38,339 nt of DNA from Pseudomonadota bacterium (GTDB lineage: Bacteria; Pseudomonadota; Gammaproteobacteria; Steroidobacterales; Steroidobacteraceae). Made by a program: the position numbers and the translations under genes. Below the pieces are notes generated by a model, which was not told the origin of the DNA, ran no database searches, and saw nothing but the letters and a program-made list of their open reading frames with translations. Position 1 is the stretch's first letter. The number at the start of each line of letters is the position of its first letter. Shown piece after piece: positions 8,615-16,884 of the stretch. The DNA is taken from assembly GCA_019352035.1 (NCBI GenBank), contig JABBNZ010000001.1:153221-191559 (forward strand), in the 5' to 3' direction.

Positions 8615-8745
8615 CCCCAGGCACAGGGAGGTGCCCCGCCGCCGCAGGGCGAGGCGGTGCCTTGCAGCGAAGCACCGCTTCGCTCCGCCGAGCGAGCTTT
8701 GGGTAAAAACCACGCTTTTTGCCCAAAGCAGCGCTGGGCCGGGCA
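8615..8745. repeat. Intergenic mosaic repeat, copy 1 (module B + hairpin H1 + hairpin H2 + tail)
   Basis: The 233-base gap between ybeD and the DUF2946 gene is largely filled by a structured element. From left to right: module B (about 8617-8650, with paired GGCAC/GTGCC); a conserved block 8647-8670; hairpin H1 8666-8684 (AGCGAAGC, loop ACC, GCTTCGCT); a conserved right block 8680-8694; hairpin H2 8696-8729 (outer arms GCTTTGGG/CCCAAAGC, inner A5/T5, 6-base loop); and a tail GCGCTGGGCCGGGCA at 8731-8745. H1 and its flanks recur at 31.5 kb; H2, tail and module B recur inverted at 33.1 kb. Confidence 0.75.
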
Positions 8746-8764
8746 GGAGCCCGGATCCAGCGCC

Positions 8765-9031
8765 TTAAATAAGCGTCAGTACGCCCTCACAGGCCTTCAA
8801 ATCGGTGGCGAGCGCCTCGACCTGCTCGCGCGACTCGGCGCGCAGCCGGTAGGAGATCGAAAGGAAGTTGCCGTTCTCGCTCAGGCGCTCGCTCACCCGC
8901 TCCGGCTCGATGAGCGGCGCATGACGCAATACGATGGCGTGCACGCGCGCGCGGAACTCATCCGAAGGCCGGCCGATGATCTTGATCGGATAGTCGGTGG
9001 GAAACTCGAGCAGTGGTGGCGGCTCGCTCAT
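8765..9031 (-). CDS. ybeD: YbeD-like UPF0250/DUF493 protein
   Basis: Small protein of 88 residues from ATG 9031 (90 from ATG 9037), the length of E. coli YbeD. It has the family pattern: FPTDYPIKIIG near the N-terminus, a middle with SENGNFLSISYRLRAES, and an ending DLKACEGVLTLI, consistent with an ACT-like ferredoxin fold. Its role is not established; the family commonly lies between dacA and lipB. ATG 9031 overlaps the stop of the upstream aminotransferase (ATGA), which suggests coupling. No other start signal is visible. Confidence 0.9.
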   Translation of the reverse strand: MSEPPPLLEFPTDYPIKIIGRPSDEFRARVHAIVLRHAPLIEPERVSERLSENGNFLSISYRLRAESREQVEALATDLKACEGVLTLI

Positions 9032-9903
9032 CGCCATGGCTGATGCTGCAGCTCCTGCTTCCAGCGCTGAAACTCATCATACACCCGCCGCCACAGGGGG
9101 CCAGGGCGGCCCGCGCCGACCGGTTGGCCATCGAGGGTGGTCACGGGCTGCACCTCCCGGGTCGCCGCGCTGATCCAGATCTCCTCCGCGCGGCGCAGCT
9201 CCAATTCGGTGACGGGCGCGGCGCGGCAGGGCAAGGCGATGCGCGCGGCGAGCTTTTCCACCACTCCCCGGGTCGTCCCCGGGAGAATCTTCCGGGAGTC
9301 GGGCGGCGTGCGCAGCTCCCCGCCGATCACCACGTGCACCGTGGAGGCGGACGCCTCCGTCAACTCGCCATCGCGCAACAGGATGGTCTCCGCGGCGCCG
9401 GCATCCACCGCGAGCTGGCGCAACAATACATTGGCCAGAAGCGCCACCGACTTGATGTCGCAGCGCGTCCAGCGCATATCCGGCGCGGTGACGCAGGCAA
9501 CCCCTTGCTCCAGCACCGCGGGTGGGGCAATCGGCAGGGGCGAGCAGAATGCGAACACCGTCCGCGGGACGGAGGGCAGCGGGGCGTGATTGCGCCCCCG
9601 CTCCGCGCCGCGGGTCACCTGCCAGTAGATGTACTGATCACCGCCGCCGTTGCGCGCGATGAGCGTGGCGAAGATGTCGCACCATTGCGCACGGCTGTGC
9701 GGATCCGCCATGCGGATCTCACCGAGACTGCGCGCGAGGCGCGCGCAATGTGACTCCAGCCGAAACGGCCGTCCACCGTAGATGGGCATCACCTCGTAGA
9801 CGCCATCGCCGTAGAGGAAGCCCCGGTCGAGCGGTGAGATCCGAGCCTGCTCGAGCGGCAGGTACTCCCCGTTGAGGTAACAGGTTGGCAAGGGCTCAGC
9901 CAT
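9028..9903 (-). CDS. dat: D-amino acid aminotransferase (fold-type IV PLP enzyme)
   Basis: Class IV aminotransferase of 291 residues, likely interconverting D-alanine and D-glutamate with their keto acids. Typical features are YLNGEYLPLEQARISPLDRGFLYGDGVYEV at the N-terminus (written here as two adjoining motifs, YLNGEYLPLEQARIS and PLDRGFLYGDGVYEV), the PLP lysine in RCDIKSVALLANVL (Lys151), and ELTEASAST. Upstream in-frame ATG 9993 would add 30 unrelated residues; ATG 9903 fits family length. It lies in the wall cluster between dacA and ybeD, downstream of a strong hairpin terminator, so its transcription may depend on readthrough or an unseen promoter. Branched-chain aminotransferase or ADC lyase are paralogous alternatives; the DIKS motif and context favour the D-amino acid enzyme. 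Confidence 0.85.
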   Translation of the reverse strand: MAEPLPTCYLNGEYLPLEQARISPLDRGFLYGDGVYEVMPIYGGRPFRLESHCARLARSLGEIRMADPHSRAQWCDIFATLIARNGGGDQYIYWQVTRGAERGRNHAPLPSVPRTVFAFCSPLPIAPPAVLEQGVACVTAPDMRWTRCDIKSVALLANVLLRQLAVDAGAAETILLRDGELTEASASTVHVVIGGELRTPPDSRKILPGTTRGVVEKLAARIALPCRAAPVTELELRRAEEIWISAATREVQPVTTLDGQPVGAGRPGPLWRRVYDEFQRWKQELQHQPWR

Positions 9904-9927
9904 CGAAGCGCCGTCCGAAAGCAAGTG

Positions 9928-9958
9928 AAAAGGCGGCCCAGGGCCGTCCCTGGGCCGC
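9928..9958 (-). terminator. Hairpin terminator between dacA and dat
   Basis: Minus-strand transcript forms a perfect 11-bp stem (GCGGCCCAGGG, loop ACGG, CCCTGGGCCGC; 9958-9933) followed directly by CUUUU. It begins 66 bases past the dacA stop. The short U tract means termination may be partial, letting some transcript continue into dat-ybeD. Confidence 0.6.
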
Positions 9959-10023
9959 GAGATCAAGTGCGGTGAATGGACTGGCCGCGCCAAGCGGCAG
10001 GATGCCGACTTTGCGCCAATAAA

Positions 10024-11214
10024 CTAATGAAACCACAACCGCACTCCGTCCATCGCGCGGGTGAGCAGTCCGCCGGCGGGGACCGCTTCCAGGGTGACGA
10101 GCGGCTCGCGCCCGATCACCTGGCCGTTGCCGTCGGTCACCGTCAGCTGACCGACCACGCTGCCCGCGGCAAGCGGCGCAACGAGCTGCGTTTTGGCCAG
10201 TGTTGCGCTCGTCTGGAGGCTCGCCGCCCTGCTGCGCGGCACCGTGATGTACAGGTCGCGGGAGGCGCCGACGGCGGCGTATCCGGCCGCGGACTCATAC
10301 ACGCGCGGCTTCAGGACGGGCGCGCCCGCCGTGACCACTTTCTCGGTCTCGAAGTTGTTGAAGCCATAGTTGAGCAGAGCCTCGCTGTCCGAGAGGCGTG
10401 CGTCCCAGCTCGGGGCGTGGAGCACGACGGATATGACCCGCATGCCCTTGCGGTCCGCGGAGGCGATGAGGCAGTAGCCGGCGGCCTCCGTGTGGCCGGT
10501 CTTCAGTCCGTCCACCGACGGATCGGTCCACAGCAGCGTGACACGGTTGCGCTGCGTGATGTGATCCCAGGTGAACTTCTTGATCTTGAAGATGAAGTAG
10601 TACTGCGGAAAGTCCTGGATGATGTCGCGGGTCAGCGTGGAGAGGTCACGAGCCGTCGTGTAATGGCCCGGCATGGGCAATCCGTCGACATCCTCGTAGT
10701 GCGTGGACTTCAGGCCGAGCCGCTGCGCATACTCGTTCATCATCTGGACGAACCCCGCCCGCGTGCCGCCCACCTTCTGGGCGAGCGCCACGGTCGCATC
10801 GTTCCCGGACTCCACGATCATGCCCTTCAACAGGTCGATCACCGGGATCTGGGTGCCCGGATTGATGAACATGCGCGAGCCGCCCGTGCGCCACGCGGTG
10901 TCGCTGATGGGCACCGGCGTATCGAGCGTGAGCTGTCCCGCCTTGAGCGCCGAAAACACGATGTAGGCGGTCATGAGCTTGGTCAGGCTCGCCATCGGCA
11001 GGCGCTCGTCGGCGTTTTTCTGCGCGAGCACCTGTCCGGTCTGGTAGTCGAGCAGGACGTACGCTCCGGCATCCATCGCGGGGGCTGGCGGCAGGGGCAT
11101 GGTGGGCGCCGCCGGTTGCGGCACCGGTGCGGTCGCGGCCGCGGCGCGGATGCTGACCGAGAGAAGTGCGAAGGCGACGGCCGTGGACAGTGAAGCGGCA
11201 GGAGAGCGGGACAT
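10024..11214 (-). CDS. dacA: D-alanyl-D-alanine carboxypeptidase (PBP5/6 type)
   Basis: Periplasmic, membrane-anchored low-molecular-weight penicillin-binding protein that trims the terminal D-Ala of peptidoglycan stem peptides; 396 residues from ATG 11214. A signal peptide (SLSTAVAFALLSVSIRAAAA) and Pro/Ala-rich spacer precede the catalytic domain with SLTK (Ser76, Lys79), SGN in VESGNDA, and KTG in LKTGHTEAAG. A C-terminal domain follows, ending in an amphipathic anchor helix (LLTRAMDGVRLWFH). The frame is open to ATG 11319, but 11214 starts directly at the signal peptide and has a GAGG upstream. A -10-like TAGAAT lies on the minus strand at 11261-11256. The following gene product, Dat, also acts on D-amino acids. 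Confidence 0.94.
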   Translation of the reverse strand: MSRSPAASLSTAVAFALLSVSIRAAAATAPVPQPAAPTMPLPPAPAMDAGAYVLLDYQTGQVLAQKNADERLPMASLTKLMTAYIVFSALKAGQLTLDTPVPISDTAWRTGGSRMFINPGTQIPVIDLLKGMIVESGNDATVALAQKVGGTRAGFVQMMNEYAQRLGLKSTHYEDVDGLPMPGHYTTARDLSTLTRDIIQDFPQYYFIFKIKKFTWDHITQRNRVTLLWTDPSVDGLKTGHTEAAGYCLIASADRKGMRVISVVLHAPSWDARLSDSEALLNYGFNNFETEKVVTAGAPVLKPRVYESAAGYAAVGASRDLYITVPRSRAASLQTSATLAKTQLVAPLAAGSVVGQLTVTDGNGQVIGREPLVTLEAVPAGGLLTRAMDGVRLWFH

Positions 11215-11255
11215 CCTCGGAAACCCTCGTGAGTGACGTGGAGCGGGCGGGGCCG

Positions 11256-11261
11256 ATTCTA
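11256..11261 (-). promoter_or_regulatory. Possible -10 of dacA
   Basis: Minus-strand TAGAAT (5 of 6) in the dacA-rlpA gap, about 40 bases upstream of the dacA start. The -35 candidates are weak. dacA could have its own promoter in addition to readthrough from the wall operon. Confidence 0.3.
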
Positions 11262-11320
11262 CGATCTTCCGCACGCGTTTAAGTTCTATTGTCCGGGCGA
11301 GCCGGGGCGAGTGTCGCACC

Positions 11321-12139
11321 TTACGGCGTGACCAGCTGCGCGCCGGGATAACCCAGCGCGGCGAGCCGCGCGACCAGCCGGTCGAATTCCGGCACGCCGC
11401 TCACCGGCCCGATGCGCACACGGTAGAGGCGACTGCGTGTCTCGGGCGGCCCGAGCACGAACGCGCCTGCGAGGCCCGCGGCATGCAGTCGCGCGAGCAC
11501 GCGAGCGGCGTTGCGCTGGACCGCGAATGCTCCCGCCTGCACATAGAGCGGCGGGGGCGGATGCTGCGTCGCGCGGGTGAGGACATCGGGGTTGCCCGGT
11601 GTGATGGCGCGGACCTCGACGAGCGCAGTGCCGGTGGCCAGCATCCCGAGCTTCGCGGCGGCAACGTATGACAAATCGATCAGCCGGTTGGCGACGAACG
11701 GGCCGCGGTCGTCGACTTTTACGATGACGCTGCGGCCGTTCCCGAGGTTGGTCACGCGCACATAGCAGGGCAGCGGCAGAGTCTTGTGCGCTGCCGTCAT
11801 GGCGTACATGTTGTAGCGATCACCATCGGCGGTTTTCAGTCCGTTGAAGTTCGGGCCGTACCAGGAGGCCACGCCGGTGGCCTCGTAGCCGGCGGCCGTG
11901 GCCAGCACGTAGTAGCGCCTGCCGTCCACCTCATAGGAGGATGGATTGCCGCGCGGAGCGCGCGGCAGAAGGCGAGGCACGGCATCGTGGATCGCGCCGA
12001 GATGGCGCGGCAGGGGCGGCAGTCCGGCGGGCACCGGCTCGCGGTGTCGCGTGCTCGCGCAGCCGGCGAGGAGCGCGGCCAGGGACATCGGCAAGAGAAG
12101 GCCCCAGCACGCCCTACCGGCCGAAGTGGCGGCCCTCAC
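11321..12139 (-). CDS. rlpA: RlpA-type septal lipoprotein (lytic transglycosylase family) with SPOR domain
   Basis: Outer-membrane lipoprotein of 272 residues. The signal ends in lipobox LLAGC (Cys27). A double-psi beta-barrel follows (GVASWYGPNFNGLKTADGDRYN, then TAAHKTLPLPCYVRVTNLGN and VKVDDRGPF), and a C-terminal SPOR domain (YVQAGAFAVQRNAARVL to the end) that binds denuded glycans. In Pseudomonas RlpA cleaves such glycans. GTG 12139 is the only start that includes the signal; a nearby ATG overlapping the mltB stop is out of frame. A gap of 9 bases separates it from mltB. The usual Gly-Thr after TLP is replaced by Pro-Cys, a small deviation inside the barrel. Confidence 0.92.
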   Translation of the reverse strand: MRAATSAGRACWGLLLPMSLAALLAGCASTRHREPVPAGLPPLPRHLGAIHDAVPRLLPRAPRGNPSSYEVDGRRYYVLATAAGYEATGVASWYGPNFNGLKTADGDRYNMYAMTAAHKTLPLPCYVRVTNLGNGRSVIVKVDDRGPFVANRLIDLSYVAAAKLGMLATGTALVEVRAITPGNPDVLTRATQHPPPPLYVQAGAFAVQRNAARVLARLHAAGLAGAFVLGPPETRSRLYRVRIGPVSGVPEFDRLVARLAALGYPGAQLVTP

Positions 12140-12148
12140 GTGCCGCGC

Positions 12149-13240
12149 TCATCGGGCGGATGGCGTCGCGCGGTCCGCATTGCCATTCGCTGGCGCGGCG
12201 GGGGCGCGCGCCGATGCCGGGTCCGGGCTCGCCGGGGTGAGCCGCAGGGCGATCGCCCGCGCCAGCTCATCGATCGCCATCGCGTACAGGGCGCTGTGGT
12301 TGTAGCGGGTGAGCGCGTGGAAGTTGTTGAAGCCGACGCGGTAGCTCGGGCCGCCCTGCTCCTGGGCGAGGAGGAGGACGACGCGCGTGCCATCGGGCGC
12401 ATCGCTTTCGACCCGCACACCCTGCGCGCTCAGGCCCCCGATGGTCTGATCGAGGGACAGATCGTTCGGATCGACGTGGAACGTGGCGCCCGGCTCGATG
12501 CTGACGTCGGCCAGTACCGGTCCTCCCGGCTGCCAGCCGCATTCGTGCAGGAAGCGCGCGACCCACAGGAAGATGTCGTTCCAGTCGGAGAACAGGTTGA
12601 GCCGGGCCTGGCCGCCGCGATCGATCGCATACCGCAGGTACGCCGAGGGCATGAACTGCAGCGGCCCCATGGCGCCGGCGTAGGAGCCCTTGACGGAGAG
12701 CGGATCGAGCTTCTCGCGGTGGGCGAGCACCAGGAACTGCTCGAGCTCGCGGCCGAAGAAGCGGCTGCGGGGCGGATAATCGAAAGTGAGCGTCGCGAGC
12801 GCATCGACCACCCGGTAGGAGCCGGTGATGCGCCCGTAATTGCTCTCCGCGCCGAGGATTGCGACGATGTACTGGGGCGGCACGCCCTCCTCGGCGCTCA
12901 CCCGCTCGAGCGCGTCGCGGTGCTCGCGCCAGAACTCGACCCCGTCCGTGACGCGCCGGTCCGTGACGAAGATCCGACGGTACTGCCACCATTGCAGCAC
13001 CTGCTCGACCGGGTGGCTGATCGCCTGGATGATCCTCGGCTGCGGGCGCGCCTGCATCAGCACCTCGAGGGTCGCTTTGCGGTCGAGCCCGTCCCTTTGC
13101 GCCACCTGTGCGGCGAACTTCTCGATCTGCGCGCGGGGAAATGACGAGCCGGCTTGCGCCGCCGCCGCCTGCGCGCCGATGCCGCCCATTGCCGCGGCGG
13201 AGACTGCGATGAGCATCAGCGTTGGAATGGTTCGCGACAT
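12149..13240 (-). CDS. mltB: Membrane-bound lytic murein transglycosylase B
   Basis: Soluble-lytic-transglycosylase-B family enzyme of 363 residues that cleaves MurNAc-GlcNAc bonds with 1,6-anhydro formation. A signal peptide (MSRTIPTLMLIAVSAAAMGG) lacks a lipobox cysteine, so the protein looks periplasmic rather than lipid-anchored. The catalytic glutamate lies in VAILGAESNYGRITG (Glu132), followed by LEQFLVLAHREKLDPLSVKGSYAGAMG (as LEQFLVLAHREK and KGSYAGAMGPLQFMPS), the calcium/substrate region, and RYNHSALYAMAI. It ends in an Ala/Pro-rich tail. One base separates it from the rodA stop, so it is in the wall operon. Confidence 0.93.
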   Translation of the reverse strand: MSRTIPTLMLIAVSAAAMGGIGAQAAAAQAGSSFPRAQIEKFAAQVAQRDGLDRKATLEVLMQARPQPRIIQAISHPVEQVLQWWQYRRIFVTDRRVTDGVEFWREHRDALERVSAEEGVPPQYIVAILGAESNYGRITGSYRVVDALATLTFDYPPRSRFFGRELEQFLVLAHREKLDPLSVKGSYAGAMGPLQFMPSAYLRYAIDRGGQARLNLFSDWNDIFLWVARFLHECGWQPGGPVLADVSIEPGATFHVDPNDLSLDQTIGGLSAQGVRVESDAPDGTRVVLLLAQEQGGPSYRVGFNNFHALTRYNHSALYAMAIDELARAIALRLTPASPDPASARAPAAPANGNADRATPSAR

Positions 13241-13241
13241 T

Positions 13242-14381
13242 TTAAGAGCCCATGAGTTTGCGGTGGGCGTGGAGTGACATGAGAATACCGAACCCGGCGA
13301 GCATGGTCACCACGGAACTGCCGCCGTAACTGACGAGCGGTAGCGGAACGCCGACGACCGGAACCAGACCCGTGACCATGCCGGCGTTGATGAAGACGTA
13401 CACGAAGAACGTGAGCGCGGTGCTGCCGGCGAGCAGCCGCGAGAACGTGTCCGGGCACTGGTCCGCCAGGTAGAGCGAGCGGCCGATGACGAAGGAGTAG
13501 AGCAGCAGCAGCAGGGTGAGTCCGAGCAGGCCGAACTCCTCGCCGATCACCGCGAAGACGAAATCGGTCGTGCGCTCCGGCAGGAAGTCGAGCTGAGCCT
13601 GGCTGCCGGCCATCCAGCCCTTGCCGAACACACCGCCGGAGCCGATGGCGATCTGCGATTGGATGATGTGGTAGCCGGCCCCGAGCGGGTCGGACTGGGG
13701 GTTGAGAAAGGTGAGCAGGCGCTCGCGCTGGTACCCGTGCATGAATCGCAGGCCGAACCACGCCGCGACCACGCCGATGAGCAGCAGGCCGACGATGACG
13801 CGTACCCTGAGTCCCGCGAAGAACGCGACCAGGGCCCCCGCGGCAGCGATGAGCGCCGCGGTGCCGAGATCGGGTTCCTTGGCGACCAATCCGACCGGCA
13901 CCAGGATGATGACGCCGAGGATGAGCAACGTCGGCCATTTCGGCGGCAGCGGCCGCTCGTGCAGATACCAGGCGCACATCATGGGAACGGCGAGCTTCAT
14001 CAGCTCAGACGGCTGGAAGCGGACGGGACCGACGCTCAACCAACGCTTGGCGCCGAGGTGCACGTGGCCGACCACTTCCACGGCGAGCAGCAGACCGATG
14101 CCGACGAAATACAGCCAGGGAGAGACGCGGCGCAGGAAGTTGGGACTGACGCGTGCAAGCGCCAGCATGATCGCCGTGCCCAGCACCAGGCGCATGAGCG
14201 TCCGGACCTCCATGCTCACGCTTTCAGCCGAGGCGCTGTAGAGCACCACCAGGCCGTAGGTCGCGGTGAGACCGAGCGCCATCACGAGGGGGCCGTCGAT
14301 CTTCAGCGCGAGCAGCACGCGCGCCGCTCCGCCGAGGGTACGGCGCGTGCGCGACTCGGAGCTGATTTCTTCGTAGATCAT
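13242..14381 (-). CDS. rodA: Rod-shape SEDS peptidoglycan glycosyltransferase RodA
   Basis: Polytopic inner-membrane protein of 379 residues with about ten hydrophobic segments, the SEDS polymerase of the elongasome that works with PBP2. Typical motifs are GAKRWLSVGPVRFQPSE, KEPDLGTA, NPQSDPLGAGYHIIQS, PERTTDFVFAVIGEEFG (with catalytic-type Asp273) and GVPLPLVSYGGSS near the C-terminus. The ATG overlaps the mrdA stop (ATGA), so the SEDS enzyme and its partner transpeptidase are translationally coupled. RodA rather than FtsW is indicated by its place beside mrdA and mreBCD. Confidence 0.96.
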   Translation of the reverse strand: MIYEEISSESRTRRTLGGAARVLLALKIDGPLVMALGLTATYGLVVLYSASAESVSMEVRTLMRLVLGTAIMLALARVSPNFLRRVSPWLYFVGIGLLLAVEVVGHVHLGAKRWLSVGPVRFQPSELMKLAVPMMCAWYLHERPLPPKWPTLLILGVIILVPVGLVAKEPDLGTAALIAAAGALVAFFAGLRVRVIVGLLLIGVVAAWFGLRFMHGYQRERLLTFLNPQSDPLGAGYHIIQSQIAIGSGGVFGKGWMAGSQAQLDFLPERTTDFVFAVIGEEFGLLGLTLLLLLYSFVIGRSLYLADQCPDTFSRLLAGSTALTFFVYVFINAGMVTGLVPVVGVPLPLVSYGGSSVVTMLAGFGILMSLHAHRKLMGS

Positions 14382-16393
14382 GGGCTGGCTTCTGCGATTT
14401 GCTGCTGCAACGGCGTCGGCTTTGCGACACCCGGGGCGAGCCGCGGCGGGATGTCGCGCGGCTCCGAGAATCGCGCTCTCCCCGGATGCGGCAGGAGCTT
14501 GCCGTTGGGCCCGAGAAGATAGGCGTCCATGATCTTGCGGGCGATCGGCGCGGCGGCGATGTCTCCCCAGCCGGCATGCTCGACCAGCACCGCGACCGCG
14601 ATGCGCGGCGCCTCGGCGGGCGCGAATGCGATGAACCAGGCATCGTCACGCAAGCGCTCCAGCGTCTTTTGCTTGCCGTACTCCCGCTCGTTGGCGGCGC
14701 CCTTGGCATTCTCGGCAACCACCTGCGCCGTGCCGGTCTTGCCCGCGATGGCGTAGGGGCTGCCTCGCATCTGCCAATACGCCGTGCCGCGCGGATTGCT
14801 GGTCACGCCGACCATCGCATCGTCGACCACTTTCCAGGAAGCCGGGCTGATCATCGTGAGATCGCCGTCGAGCCGCGGGCGCTTCCAGTGGATCTTTCCG
14901 GTGCGCGGATCGCGCAGGCCCGTCACCAGGCGGGGCGCGAACGCCAGGCCGCGTGTGGCGAGGATCGCGGTGTAGTGCGCCAGCTGCAGCGGTGTGACCA
15001 GAAAGTATCCCTGGCCGATGCCGAGGATGACCGTATCGCCCGGGAACCACACGCGCTGGGCGGGGTCGCGGAAATGGCTGGCTTTCCACGCCCGCGAGGG
15101 CGACAGGCCCGACTGCTCACCCGGGATGTCGATGCCGGTCGGCCGTCCGAAACCCAAGTTCGGCAGCCATGCGCCGATGCGATCGATGCCCATCTCGTGG
15201 GCGAGGCGGTAGAAATAGACATCACAGGACACGATGATGGCCTGGGCGAGATCCACCGAGCCGCAGTTCTCGTGCATGGCGTTGTGGTAAAGATGCCGGC
15301 TCCCGGGCAGGTGATAGGCCCAAGGGGAGTACACCGGCAACTGGGGGTCGACCACCCCGTCGGTGAGCGCCCCGAGCGCGAGGGCCGGCTTGATCGTGGA
15401 GCCCGAAGGAAGCTGCGCGCGCAGCGCGCGGTTGAAGAGCGGCCGCTGCGGATCGTCCATGAGGGCGCGGTACTGCTGCTCGCTGATGCCGCGGGCGAAG
15501 AGGTTGGGATCGAAGGAGGGCGAGCTCGCGAGCGCGATGATGTTGCCGTTCCAGGGGTCGAGCGCCACCACCGCTCCCGGGCGCCCGCCGAGCAGTTGCT
15601 CCGCCACTCTCTGAACCTTCAGATCGAGCGACAGGATCATATCCTCGCCCGGAACGGGCGCTTTCGTCTCGAGGTCCTTCGCGAAAACTCCCGGGCGCTG
15701 AACGGGCCGGCCATTCGCGTCGACCAGGAACTGGCGGTAGCCGTTGGTGCCGTGCAGCTGCTTCTCGTAGGCGGCCTCGACGCCGGTCTTGCCGATCACC
15801 GCCGTGCCGGCGTAGGCGGCGGCATTGATGTGCTTCAGATCCTGCGCGTTGATCGTGCCGACGTAGCCGATCGCGTCCACGGCCAGCGGGCCGTCCGGAT
15901 ACCAGCGGGCCTGCCGCGGCTTGATGTCGATACCGGGAAACTCGTAGCGGTGGACCGCGAATCGCGCCACTTGGTCTTCCGAGAGGTGCAGCTTGATCGG
16001 CACGCTGTCGAAACTCCGACGCGAGCGGATGGTGCGCAACAGATCCGGGATGTCCTCCGCCTGCAGGAGCCCCAGCTTCGCCAGCCGCTCGAGCGAGCTC
16101 TCGAGCTTCGGCACCTCGTCGGGAACCAGCTCGAGCTGGAAGGTCGGCTGGTTGGAGGCGATCACCTCGCCGTAGCGGTCCATGATGAGCCCGCGCGCCG
16201 CGGGAATCGGCTCCGTGCGGACCCGATTCTCCTGCGACAGCGCGGAGTAGTAGTCGTGACGCCTCACCTGGAGCAGGTACAGCCGGCCGAGCAGCGCGAG
16301 CAGCAGCAGTACCATCGCCGCGCTCGCGAACAGCGCGCGGCGATCGAAGATCCGCTGCTCTCGCCACAGGTCCTTGATGCGGACGGGAGACAT
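14378..16393 (-). CDS. mrdA: Penicillin-binding protein 2, elongation transpeptidase
   Basis: Class B penicillin-binding protein of 671 residues, inner-membrane anchored with a periplasmic transpeptidase domain that crosslinks side-wall peptidoglycan. Order: cytoplasmic tail, one membrane segment (ASAAMVLLLLALLGRLYLL), pedestal beginning RGLIMDRYGEVIASNQP, then the catalytic domain with SGSTIKP (Ser332, Lys335), SCD (Ser389, Asp391, the SxD form usual for PBP2) and AGKTGTAQV (Lys552). The C-terminal tail is short and Pro-rich. It lies 11 bases downstream of mreD and overlaps rodA. Confidence 0.96.
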   Translation of the reverse strand: MSPVRIKDLWREQRIFDRRALFASAAMVLLLLALLGRLYLLQVRRHDYYSALSQENRVRTEPIPAARGLIMDRYGEVIASNQPTFQLELVPDEVPKLESSLERLAKLGLLQAEDIPDLLRTIRSRRSFDSVPIKLHLSEDQVARFAVHRYEFPGIDIKPRQARWYPDGPLAVDAIGYVGTINAQDLKHINAAAYAGTAVIGKTGVEAAYEKQLHGTNGYRQFLVDANGRPVQRPGVFAKDLETKAPVPGEDMILSLDLKVQRVAEQLLGGRPGAVVALDPWNGNIIALASSPSFDPNLFARGISEQQYRALMDDPQRPLFNRALRAQLPSGSTIKPALALGALTDGVVDPQLPVYSPWAYHLPGSRHLYHNAMHENCGSVDLAQAIIVSCDVYFYRLAHEMGIDRIGAWLPNLGFGRPTGIDIPGEQSGLSPSRAWKASHFRDPAQRVWFPGDTVILGIGQGYFLVTPLQLAHYTAILATRGLAFAPRLVTGLRDPRTGKIHWKRPRLDGDLTMISPASWKVVDDAMVGVTSNPRGTAYWQMRGSPYAIAGKTGTAQVVAENAKGAANEREYGKQKTLERLRDDAWFIAFAPAEAPRIAVAVLVEHAGWGDIAAAPIARKIMDAYLLGPNGKLLPHPGRARFSEPRDIPPRLAPGVAKPTPLQQQIAEASP

Positions 16394-16404
16394 CCGTCAG
16401 CGGC

Positions 16405-16884
16405 TCACGTTCGAGGGCGATAGCTGCGTGCCAGGATCGCTGCCGCCGCCGGCCAGACCAGTGCGCCGGTGAGCGTGGGCACCCAACGCAGCGGCGTCGT
16501 CAGCGGGTGGCCGCTCCAGCCGTCGATGGCGAAGAGCACGAACTCGTAGATGACGAGCGCCGCGAATACGATCAGTGACTGCTGGAAGACCGGCTTCGAG
16601 CGGATTCTCTGGTGCTCGCGCACGCCAAGATAGGCGAGCAGCGCCAGGGCGAGCGCGTGCTCGCCGAGCACCGGACCCTCGATGGCGTCGAGCAGCAGGC
16701 CGCAGAACCAGCCGAGGGCGATGCCGCCGGCGCGCGGCGCCACGATCGACCAGTAGAGCACCGTCAGCGCGAGGAACCCGGGCCGGATGACCTCGAGCCA
16801 CGAGGGCAGCGGCAGCAGCGTCAGGATGAGCGCGCCGGCGACGGTCTTCAGCATCGCGATGCGCGGGCTCGATGAGGTGCTCAT
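16405..16884 (-). CDS. mreD: Rod-shape-determining protein MreD
   Basis: Small polytopic inner-membrane protein of 159 residues with about five hydrophobic segments, including the family-typical PLPSWLEVIRPGFLALTVLYW and GWFCGLLLDAIEGPVLGEHAL. It links MreC to the rest of the elongasome. Its start overlaps the mreC stop (ATGA), and mrdA begins 11 bases after it. Confidence 0.93.
   Translation of the reverse strand: MSTSSSPRIAMLKTVAGALILTLLPLPSWLEVIRPGFLALTVLYWSIVAPRAGGIALGWFCGLLLDAIEGPVLGEHALALALLAYLGVREHQRIRSKPVFQQSLIVFAALVIYEFVLFAIDGWSGHPLTTPLRWVPTLTGALVWPAAAAILARSYRPRT

Noticed and set aside
8696-8729. Hairpin H2 read as an ordinary intrinsic terminator
   Set aside because: The T tract lies inside the stem near the loop rather than after the 3' arm, and the same form appears at 33.1 kb with changed stems. 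It is reported as a structured repeat instead.
8615-8745. Integron attC site
   Set aside because: No RYYYAAC/GTTRRRY core sites flank the palindromes, and there is no integrase or cassette array.
14399-16423. Long plus-strand open frame opposite mrdA (674 codons)
   Set aside because: Shadow of mrdA; composition is Arg/Ala/Val/Asp-rich and lacks any domain, while the minus strand has all PBP2 motifs.
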